Source: Dactylellina haptotyla (Eukaryota > Ascomycota > Orbiliomycetes > Orbiliales > Orbiliaceae). From it: a stretch of 64,000 nucleotides of DNA. Positions 55,536-64,000 of this stretch are shown piece by piece. Each line of letters opens with the position of its first letter. Position 1 is the first letter of the stretch. Under the pieces are notes generated by a model. That model saw only the letters and a list, made by a program, of their open reading frames with translations. It had not been told where the DNA came from and searched no databases. The stretch is taken from positions 2,418,001 through 2,482,000 of the forward strand of contig CM062384.1 of assembly GCA_031310005.1 (NCBI GenBank), given 5' to 3'. The translations under genes and the position numbers were made by a program.

Positions 55536-57738
55536 GTTGTTTGTTTTTATATATATATAGCTTGGCTACCAGGTGTTTTAGATGCCCCGGATCGTTAGAT
55601 ATTTCTCAGATTAGAGAAAATCGATATATATTTTATGATATTCTTTTAAGGATCGTGAGAATGCTGTCCAGCGATATATCGAATATCGTGTGTGTACTGC
55701 AATTATTGTTCCCGTTCGACGGTTTTGATTTCGATGATGTCTTGAACACCAGGTTCCTCCTTATCGCATACTACTAGAGTATGGGGGTAAAAGTAAATTC
55801 AAAAAAAAAAAAAAAAAAAAGAGAAGGACTGGGAAGAATCGAAAATGGGGAACCGGTCCCGTATAATAGCTGGTTTCCTATAGTTCACTCAACGTTCAGG
55901 AATTCCTGGGAAATAACTAACTCCTTTGCCGCAAACTGAATCGTGTGTAACTCGGAGTCCGCGCCGTTGAAGAGGTCGAAGATCGAGAATCCAGAATCCG
56001 TTCGGTTGGTCCGGAATGGGAGTCAAAGTCCAACAGACAAACCAGTTAATAAAAAAAGAAAAAGAAAGAAAATGCCAGCACAGCTGTCTAGATTGAGCTA
56101 GGAAAAGGATAGAGAGAGAGAGAGAGGGAAAGGAAAAAGGGAGAGGGAGCGGGAAAAGGAATGATCACTCAAAAAAAAGAACCAGTCTGGAATGCTGAAG
56201 AGTGGAAGAGAAAGAGAGAGAGAAGAGAAGCAGGGGAGAGAATAGTTAAATTGAAGAGAACAATAGGAATGTCTACTAGCAACTACTACTAAACGGTACT
56301 ACTATTTACTTTTCGGGTGCACCCCCCACTAGGCAATGTAAACATTACATTCTATTCCCAGCGTACGGGGACACACCCACAGCCCAGGTTAAGGGGAGTG
56401 GACCAGCCCCTCATTGCTGCTTGAGATGAGGTGAAGTGCGTTTCGTCGTGTTTTGGTTGGTGCGGCAAACGACCCCAAAAATCACCGCGTGGGTTGCCAT
56501 TTCCACCAAGAGCTGCTAACCAGCCAATTGCTATCGTTCCTTCATCCGGCCGGGGGGGTCTTTCGTGCAGGGTTTGAAACTAGCCGAACGAACGGAAAAA
56601 ACATCGTTCATCACAGCCCACTAACTGCTTTCCTCGATAAATATTACGTAGACTGACACCAGAGGTAGCGTCGACGCCATATCACACGAACTATCGATAA
56701 GCGGCCGTTTGCAGACGGCGGACAGGTCCAGCCGGCCTCGTCTGCCTGGAGGATTCTTTCTTGTCAAGGAGTGGTTCGAGATCTAGGCTCGACTGGGACT
56801 GAGGGGTCGATTGTGTTGCCGCCCCGGTCGTCTGATGTGAGACCCGTACCTGCAGATCTGCTCAGCACACCGCATCCGGACGCCTGTTCGACGTTCGATG
56901 GCAACACGGCCAACTCGTCTTTGGAAATCGCTGCCAGAGCGATAGCCACAGCCGTGGGCTTGTATACGTACAAGCCCCCCTCTCCAGCTCCGTCTACGCT
57001 TCTGTATGTGTCCTCTGCAGCCGACGCTCGATGATGCCAGTCCATACTCGGTTCTTGACCTCGGTATGCTCGCCGGAATGGGATGGGGGACGATTCCACC
57101 CGTAGTCCATTTTTGAGGTCTCGTTCTTGCAATCATGATTCACACGACGTTCCGGAATTCTGTGTGCCCAAACACAAACATGTATTTTTATACCGGTGGA
57201 ACAAGACGAGACCGCTTTAGTCACCAGTAAACAGAACTTCTAGAATCTCTCCATGAAGAGGGGAACTGCGTATGAAAGTAGCACAACGGATTTTTTCAGC
57301 AAAAATACCTGGAAACCTCCGATGCCATAGATGGTCTAAATTATAAACGGCCATGAGGTGGCAGCCCGATACCGGCAGTGTCCGAGTTCCCTCCGCCTCA
57401 GCCCGATCTCGATCCTATTCTCCGAACTTCCACGGGATATGTCTGCCTACTACATATGGCATTTTTAAATATTTACTAGAGTAATAAATTAAAATATAAA
57501 GAGTTAATAGCAACAACCACTGAGCTAGCTGTATGGCCGGCATTGATAGAATAGTCCATAAACGTGATCATGTGTTAATCCATATTTCAATATACTTCGT
57601 TGTATCATAAAAGAGAATAGTATAAAAGTATCTATCTATCTCTAGATGAATATAAAATATAACAAAACGCCAAATATTAATGCTAACGACCAAAAACCCG
57701 ACAACCATAATATCGTACAAAAACCCAATCCATAAATC
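55536..57738. other. Intergenic
   Basis: Contains a 20-A run (55801-55820), a purine-rich zone with (AG)n (56100-56240), and a GC-rich patch at 56750-57136 with open frames on both strands. AT-rich from 57460. No supported gene. Confidence 0.5.
56110..56127. repeat. (AG)n microsatellite
   Basis: About nine AG units inside a purine-rich stretch; a simple sequence repeat with no evident function. Confidence 0.8.
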
Positions 57739-60343
57739 TCATATCGGTGGCAACGTATTCCTGAAAAACACCCATAATTAGCAATCACATCACACACGTA
57801 AACATAACTGGGAACCACATACCTGCAAATAGGACACTGCAATCGAACTCTCATCCACCCTTCCAAACACCCAGAATGGAACACATGCCTACATGGCGTC
57901 ACCATATAACTCCTCCGTCCCACGTACACATTCTGCCCCAACAGCCCCACAACCCCGTTCCCATCACCATTCCCCCTCCCATCCGCCCCAACGGCCGCCG
58001 ACAAACCACCCGACGACGAAGTCTGCACAGGTACCTCAACACTCTGCATACAGATCGCGCAATCGAACACCTTGTGTGTTTTCCCAATCGCGCGTCCCCC
58101 GATCCCACCGCTGGTACCGCCGCCGTTTTCCTTACTAGGACTGACAACAGGGCTCCCCGCGCCCGGTAACGCCCTCTCCAAATCATCAGCTGGCAAAATA
58201 GGATAGTAATCGTACGCCGGCGGGAGCCAACCCTCAGGGACAAGAAACCTCGGCCCGAGTAACTCCTGCACCCCCAGCATCCAAATCTGCACCCACACCC
58301 ACCCGACACTCGCCCAGCATATCCACTTCACGGGTATCGCGAACGCGATGTTGTCCGTGTACCCGTAAAAGTACAGCACAGCGATCAACCGGCACGCCGA
58401 CATGCCAAACACGAATTCCCACTTCAGTCCCTTGCGGCAGTTCCGGTACGTGTTGCGGTAGATCTGGGGGACCCAGAAGGACAGTGACAGGAATAACGCC
58501 ACCCGCTGGATAAAGTTGCGGACGAGCAGAGGTAGAGACATCGAGTAGATTAGTAGGAAACCCGTGATGACAAGAAACATGTAGAAGCGCGTGATGATTG
58601 AGGAGAAGTCCTGGCGGACCGTGGTTGTCGGTTGCGTCGTCGTTACCACCACTGGAGGAGGGGCTACGGGTGTGGTGACGGGAAGGGGCAGGCCTCCTGA
58701 GGCCGTGGCTCGAGCTGCGGCTGCTTGCGCTGCTGCTGCTGCGGGGGAAGGGGTTGCGGGTGTGGAGGCTGCCTGGGCGGCTCGTCGTTCGGGGAGTTGC
58801 ACACGATAAATCATGAGCATGTACCTGATTCCGAAGAATCCGGCGAGGACGGTGCAGAAGAAGGCGGCGGCCAGGAGGGTGAGTGAGCTTCGTTCTATCA
58901 GCGTGGCGGTGACGATAAAGATGATTACAATGTATCCGTCCAGGAGAGATAAGATCCCGATTGTCCAGAATGATACGCGGGATAGCGTTGACGGGGTGGA
59001 TGACTCTTTCATCTGCCGGATCATAAAATATATTTCAAAGGCGACGACGAGACATGCGTTCAGGCCAAAGTTCGAGACTCGGTCAAAATATTGTTCGAGT
59101 TTGACGCCCGTCGCGGATTGGGTGGAGAGCACGAACGAGCAGTCTGGGGAGTAAATGATTGCGGATCCGACCAGCGGTGGGGGCATGATGGGGACGTATT
59201 CCCCGGTTCTGTGGCGGAACTCACGCTCGATGGTATCGACTATCGCCTGTTGGGAGAGCTCGGTGAACCAAGACGAGTCCGGGTGCATTTTGATCGGGTG
59301 GATTTGGAGATATACGATGAATTCGCATTGTAGCGGTGGAGTACCGATGTACTGTTCGTCGACAGGGATCCAGGGTGGGTATTCGTCGCCAGATTCAAGG
59401 TGATCGTCGACCTGGGCGGACAGGGAAGCATTGAGGGGCTTCTTGACGAGGTTGTAGGTGGTATTGGAAGGTGTCAAATGAGGAAGACCGAATATGCCGG
59501 CGAACCTATTCAAATTAGCAGAGATACACAAGGATAAAGAATAGCTTGAACGTACTTGTTGCTGTTAGATGCGCCGATGAGAAGCCCGGACTCGACAAAG
59601 TGGATACCGTGCATTCTAACATCGGCGGGTTGGGAGCCTATGCGCCCACCCTGTTCGTTGTATAGTTCCATATTAAGGGTGACCATCTGAACTACACCCT
59701 TCAGCTCCTCCCATTGCTTCTTTGGTTGCTTCTCCTTGACGATCATCCAGAACCTGCCACTCTCGAGGGTTATGTTTCGCTGGTATGTTTCGTTGATGGT
59801 CGGTTTGAAGAGGTCGGGCATGTCCATGCGGTTCCAGTTGCCGGAGAGCATACCCGTGATGTTGCGATAGATCGGGGCCTCGTTGAGGGTGCCCTCCAAG
59901 GTGTTGAGACCGACGGGTTCAACCCGCTGGTATTCTTCCGGCGACGGCGCATCTTCAGGCATGACCTCGCGCGCAGGGCCTTCCGGTGGGGCAGGAGGGG
60001 CTTCGACAACGGCCCGCTTCTTGATCGGAGTATCGTACAGAATATTGCCGAGCTGTTTGTAGCCGTCGTCGGATCGGGCCCTGTTGAAGACGTCATCGAT
60101 CATATGGCTGACTGCAGTCCGGACGAGGCCCATGCCGTTGGGGCTCCACCAGTCGTTGTTGGCGAAGCCCGTGAGGTTCCCAACATGGCCGTAGGTAGAG
60201 TTCTGGAGCTCGCCGAGCCATCTGCGCTCTTCGGCGATGATGTTCTTGATGTCATACTCGCGGTTGGAGACGTTGGTGGTATTGTCGGGAGAGAGGATGA
60301 GGATGAGGAAGACGACGCCGAGGATGAGGCGGGAGGCGTCCAT
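57739..60343 (-). CDS. dsc1: Dsc1/Tul1-type RING E3 ubiquitin ligase, membrane subunit of the DSC complex
   Basis: 830 residues; exons 60343..59556, 59505..57823 and 57760..57739. An N-terminal signal-anchor (RLILGVVFLILILS) leads a large luminal domain with several N-glycosylation sequons. About seven membrane segments follow between about residues 420 and 690, broken by a cytosolic Ala/Pro/Thr-rich linker (RRAAQAAS, VAPPPVVVTTTQPTTT). The C-terminal RING-H2 has CAIC, a Ser/Gly-rich insertion, then CRHVFHSGC and CPIC, and the chain ends RNTLPPI. The last exon codes only seven codons with the stop, and these complete the RING tail. Dsc1 in Schizosaccharomyces and DscA in Aspergillus belong to the Golgi ligase that triggers SREBP cleavage under low oxygen; Tul1 is the yeast form. 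It diverges from the Nur1 gene across a shared promoter. Confidence 0.93.
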
Positions 60344-61049
60344 CGTTATCGTAACCTCAGCGTATAACTAGACCGAGGTATATTGAAGGAAAGGGACACG
60401 GAGAAGTGCGCGGAGGGAGGATTACGCATGGTGCCAGAGCGGGATGATATAATGGCGCCGGGGTGCTCCCGGAGAGGCAACGTAGCTGTTCGAGGGGACA
60501 CCCTGCTCTCTTGTATATATCTCCCTATCTATCTATCGATCCATCCGTCCATCAATATAAACTGACATGCCGGTGCTCTGAGTATATAATCTAGCCGGTG
60601 TATAAAGAGTGGGTAGAAGAAGTGTCTACAAGACGAAGGAGAGGTTTACTGTGCGAAGGTGGAAAGGAGCTGGCCAGAGTGTTGGCTGCGTTGAGCGATT
60701 GACGAACCGTCGTCGGTGTCTTGGCGATCAGTTTGGGCAGGCCGTTTGGTTTGTTTACATGACAACCGCCGCCCGCAAAATAACGTCAACCGCAACGCGC
60801 TTTCTCTGCTTTCACCAAGTTCGTCCCCTCAACCTCAACTTCAACCCCAGCGTCCTCCATCGTCGAACGTCGTGGGATATCACAAGGGCGGTATTCAGGG
60901 TCGCCTCTACCGGACCGTTTTCGTCGTGTCAAAAATACTACCTTGTCAGAGGAGGACTGGGTCCACGAGTAATGTCTAATAACTAACTAAACCTATCCTT
61001 TGTCCGCCATCTTCCTCGACACACGCCGATAACAGCTACTCCTGCAAAG
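60344..61049. promoter_or_regulatory. Bidirectional promoter region between dsc1 and NUR1
   Basis: About 0.7 kb between divergent ATGs. It contains CT/TA-rich sequence at 60505-60560, GC-rich sequence near 60770 and no ORF that I support. Binding sites are not assigned. Confidence 0.5.
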
Positions 61050-62546
61050 ATGCCCATCCCTGGAACACAGTCGCACGGCACCCGCCGCCATCGTCTCGTC
61101 CGTAGACAGACGTTCGGCCAGCGGATAGCTGCTTTTCTGAACCCTCTCGATAATCTGCTCTCCGTCTCTCTGCTGTTCGAGACCTACGACTGGGAAGGCT
61201 TAGGCGAGACCATCGCCGTCCCTGCAGGCTTTGTACTCAACATTCTTCTCATGATCACACGAGCAAACTCCAACACTAGTTCTGGCTGGCGACGCTCTGA
61301 TCCCATCGAAGAGGTCCTGAGGGACCCGAATGAGGACTATGGGAGGTCCAGCGGTAGCGGTGCCATCGGCTGGTTTGTACGTTATTTTTATTCACCCTCA
61401 GTCTTCAAACCCCTCGCTAACGAGTATTTTCTTTCCTAGATGCACATAACATCTATCCTCCTCTTCATGTTCTCTGTCGCAAATACAATCTATACCCTCA
61501 ACCGCACCCGTCAGTACCGTACCTTCGAGACATCCCCTCACTCGGAACCACCAACTCCCTCTGCCCGCCGCGTGCGTGTCGCATCCTCCCCCAACGAATC
61601 CTCCCCCGCACGCTTCGTCAAATCCCTCTTCCCAAACATGCCGTACGCCTCCACGCCGCCCATACACGACGGGATCACCGAGGATGAAGTCTGGGAAATC
61701 GCCAAATGGGACTACACCAAATTCAACCTCGCCATGTCCACCTACTTCTCCCCGATCCACTGTCTCGTCATCTTCCTGCTCCTCCCCTACATTCCGCCCC
61801 CCAGCGGTGGCCTCTTCGACACCCCGACGACAGCGTACTCTACCTCCCGCATGACCGTCCTCCGGGACATCACATTCGTCAACGTCGCCGTGACGATGTA
61901 CCTCTACCTCTTCTTCAAGGCGTTCCAGACCCAGAATAAGGACGACAAGTATATCAACTCACAGGTCTTCGGCGAGTACAACAAGAAATATGTGGATCCA
62001 CGAGTGCATGTAAAAATGAGGGACTGTGGCACCAGCATGGATAAGGGCGGATACGCAACCTCCAGCCCCGCGGAGTTCAGACCAGGATTCAAAACACACG
62101 TTAACCCGGCGTACGAAAGGCATACGGTACCGCAGGGCGCGGGTGGTTTATTCGCAGGTTATATGAAGGAACAACAGCAACAACAGTCGTCGTCGTCGTC
62201 CTCGATGTCAACAGGATCTGGTTTGTCCGGTCTTAGGCAGGAAACCCGACATGCACCGGTTTCGAGGCACGATAATGGTATCCCTGCTGTGTCGAGTAGA
62301 CAGAGCTTCGGGGTACCATCTGCTGCAGGAAGTGCCATTCCCAGGTCTACTACCACCGCTGGAAGGAAGAGTTTCGCGGCCGGGGAGCTGATGACGCCGG
62401 CTAGACGGGTTGCATCTGGGGTTGCCGGTATGGGAACGCCTGGGAGTAACGCGAAACCCGGCAAGAATGGGAACGTGTGGGGTGGCGGTGTTGATTATGG
62501 GATTAGGAGTCCCATGAGGCGGACAACGAGGGATAGAGGTATCTGA
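61050..62546 (+). CDS. NUR1: Nuclear rim protein Nur1-like (DUF2418)
   Basis: Inner-nuclear-membrane protein; in budding yeast Nur1 works with Heh1/Lrs4 in silencing and anchoring of rDNA, and the fission yeast relative is Mug154. Exons 61050..61376 and 61440..62546 give 477 residues. The basic N-tail (GTRRHRLVRRQTFGQRIAAFLNPLDNLLSVSLLFE) leads to a first membrane segment (ETIAVPAGFVLNILLMITRA), then the family core ITSILLFMFSVANTIYT crossing the intron, RTRQYRTFE, and a further pair of helices (SPIHCLVIFLLLPYIP, DITFVNVAVTMYLYLFF). The C-tail is Ser/Gly/Gln-rich (QQQQQ, SSSSSS), basic and probably disordered. Splice donor GTACGT, acceptor CCTAG. Confidence 0.92.
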
Positions 62547-63031
62547 CCTGATTCTATTTCTCTTTGTCCCCCTTTTAAAATATTGTTAATGTTTCTCTCT
62601 CTTTAATAAGGGATGAAGAGAGTGAGATAATGAGTATGGTAGGGGTTTGCATTGGCTGTTCAACTTGCGGTTCTGGCGCTGTGTTTATAGATTATTGATT
62701 GATCACTTGCATTATTTGCATTTCCTTTGTTTCTATTTCACTTTTTGTTATAACTTTATCATGGCGTTCATTATTATTATCGTCTAATGTGTATTATTGA
62801 ATCATTGAGGAGTGAGTGCAACCGAAATGATACGCCTTCAAGAGAGAACTTTTACATTTATTTCCTTCATTAAGCATTCGGACTATTAGATCCCGGATTA
62901 ATAGTCCATCGTAACGCCTATACAGCAAAAACATGAATATTGCGACCAAAAAAAATGAGCAACCAAATAAACAAGAAAAGAAAAGTTCGTATCCGCTAAA
63001 TGTCATTGAATAAATCTAGAGGGAAGATGCC
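62547..63031. other. Convergent 3' spacer
   Basis: AT-rich; the 3' ends of Nur1 and the following minus-strand gene. Nothing else seen. Confidence 0.5.
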
Positions 63032-64000
63032 TCACACCAACCCGTTCCTCTTCATCCTCTCCAACAGACCCCCCGCATCCTCACCAGGCCCCGGTGACGG
63101 CGTCGCCCACAGCGTCGTCGACGGGTCTGGAAAATGAGTATTGTAATTCGAAAACGAAAAGTCCTGGAGATCCTGTGCATTGATATTGGGAACTGTCGCC
63201 GCAGCTGCAGCCGACGACAAACCCCCCATATCCGACGATTCAAGATAGCTCAGATCGATATTGATATTCGGTGCACCTGGATTTGCGGGTGAAGCCTGTC
63301 TCCTCGCTGCGGATCCCACGTTCGACGAGGGATTAGACAGCACAAACTCCGGCGAGTTCGCAGACGTCGATGTAGAATTCGACCTTTGCGCAGCCGTCAT
63401 CGAAGGCGACGGTAGCTGCTGCGTCGCCGCCGCAGGGGATGCGGCGTTCCGCCATTGACTTATATCATTGATACCGAAGTCCATGTTTGAAAAGTCAAAA
63501 TTCGCCGCATTGGAATAATCCCCTGCGAGGTTGAACGCCGCAGCAGTACTAGCCGCAGGCCCCGTACTCGTCGCAGTGAACCCCTCGAACCCATCTGTCG
63601 TCCCTGCGGTGTTCATTTGCGGCGGCGTCAATGGCTCATCGAGCACCTTCCACTGCTCCAGCCGCGCGATAACCTTCTTCACTTGCCGCTTCACCTCCTT
63701 CAACCGCCTAGCGCTGTTTATGCGATCGTATTTCGCAGCCTTGAGTAGATCCTTTGCCACCTCTCGGAGTTTGCCCCTATGCGCGAGTACGACCTGGCTT
63801 TCCTGCCAGCTACCCTTATCCACGCACCCGACAAAATACTCCAACGCGCGTCCACAGGCATCGATGCCCAGTAACATCATATTTGCCATTGCGATATCTG
63901 TAGTCTCCGGTGGCAGCATTGCTCGTGAGAAAACCCACTTATCATCACCGACTGTCTCCACGCTTTCCGATTCGAACCGCCTGAGCGCACCGAGGAGAGA
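63032..64000 (-). CDS. C-terminal part of a probable transcription regulator (partial)
   Basis: The frame stays open to position 64000, so the start and the DNA-binding part lie outside. The visible 323 or so residues begin SLLGALRRFESES and continue with WVFSRAMLPPETTDIAMANMMLLGIDACGRALEYFVG. A basic helical stretch (LKAAKYDRINSARRLKEVKRQVKKVIARLEQW) is followed by a low-complexity Ser/Ala/Asn-rich tail typical of activation regions. The helical block resembles the C-terminal part of some fungal Zn2Cys6 regulators, but the zinc cluster itself is not in the window, so the family is inferred. The stop is at 63032-63034. Confidence 0.7.
   Translation of the reverse strand, partial: SLLGALRRFESESVETVGDDKWVFSRAMLPPETTDIAMANMMLLGIDACGRALEYFVGCVDKGSWQESQVVLAHRGKLREVAKDLLKAAKYDRINSARRLKEVKRQVKKVIARLEQWKVLDEPLTPPQMNTAGTTDGFEGFTATSTGPAASTAAAFNLAGDYSNAANFDFSNMDFGINDISQWRNAASPAAATQQLPSPSMTAAQRSNSTSTSANSPEFVLSNPSSNVGSAARRQASPANPGAPNINIDLSYLESSDMGGLSSAAAAATVPNINAQDLQDFSFSNYNTHFPDPSTTLWATPSPGPGEDAGGLLERMKRNGLV

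Noticed and set aside
53961-55598. 545-codon plus-strand ORF
   Set aside because: Exactly antisense to the GT23-like gene, which has a membrane anchor, sugar-nucleotide motif and clean splice; the antisense frame is open because of codon bias and shows no domain.
1-64000. CRISPR arrays, prokaryotic operons, IS elements or integrated viral genes
   Set aside because: No regularly spaced repeats, transposase, terminal inverted repeats or viral domains seen; the gene content and introns are fungal nuclear.

Overview
This window is nuclear DNA of a filamentous ascomycete fungus. The genes carry short (about 45-90 nt) GT-AG introns, many proteins have eukaryotic secretion signals with Kex2-type KR sites or a GPI-anchor signal, and several families are fungus-specific: Egh16-like proteins, a CYP505 fused P450-reductase, the Dsc1 E3 ligase and Nur1. 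The secreted set (exopolygalacturonase, Egh16-like protein, M43 metalloprotease, carboxypeptidase A, secreted SOD, small Cys-rich proteins) suggests a plant-associated or plant-pathogenic species, perhaps in the Leotiomycetes. The species itself is an inference and is not shown by the sequence.

Layout. From 1 to about 1.9 kb there is an amino-acid permease on the minus strand, followed by a 5.9 kb gene-empty stretch. From 7.8 to 36.1 kb the region is gene-sparse and AT-rich and is dominated by secreted proteins. In order these are an Egh16-like protein, a probably decayed DHA2 MFS transporter, a GNS-type sulfatase, an 8-Cys small secreted protein, a Thr-rich secreted protein, an M43 metalloprotease, a GPI-anchored Cys-module protein, an intact DHA2 MFS transporter, a secreted Mn-type SOD overlapping a small convergent ORF, an exopolygalacturonase and a carboxypeptidase A. 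A tRNA-Arg(ACG) lies at 38.8 kb. A CYP505 fatty-acid hydroxylase fusion (39.4-42.9 kb) and a secreted acidic protein (45.1-46.5 kb) follow.

From 47.5 kb the content becomes housekeeping: a protein with a perfect D-box and a KEN box (a likely APC/C target), a GT23-like type II membrane glycosyltransferase, the Dsc1/Tul1 RING ligase, the nuclear rim protein Nur1, and the C-terminal part of a probable transcription regulator that runs off the right edge. Dsc1 and Nur1 are divergent and share a promoter region of about 0.7 kb.

Exon structures were built by hand from splice sites and reading frame. For the complete genes where I give exact joins, the total length is a multiple of three and ends in a stop. 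I found no CRISPR array, prokaryotic operon or intact transposon. The most interesting leads are the secretome-rich block, the His-1 Egh16-like protein with a charged repeat tail, the D-box/KEN-box protein, the Cys-Pro-rich N-terminus of the P450 fusion, and the contrast between a decayed and an intact MFS paralogue.
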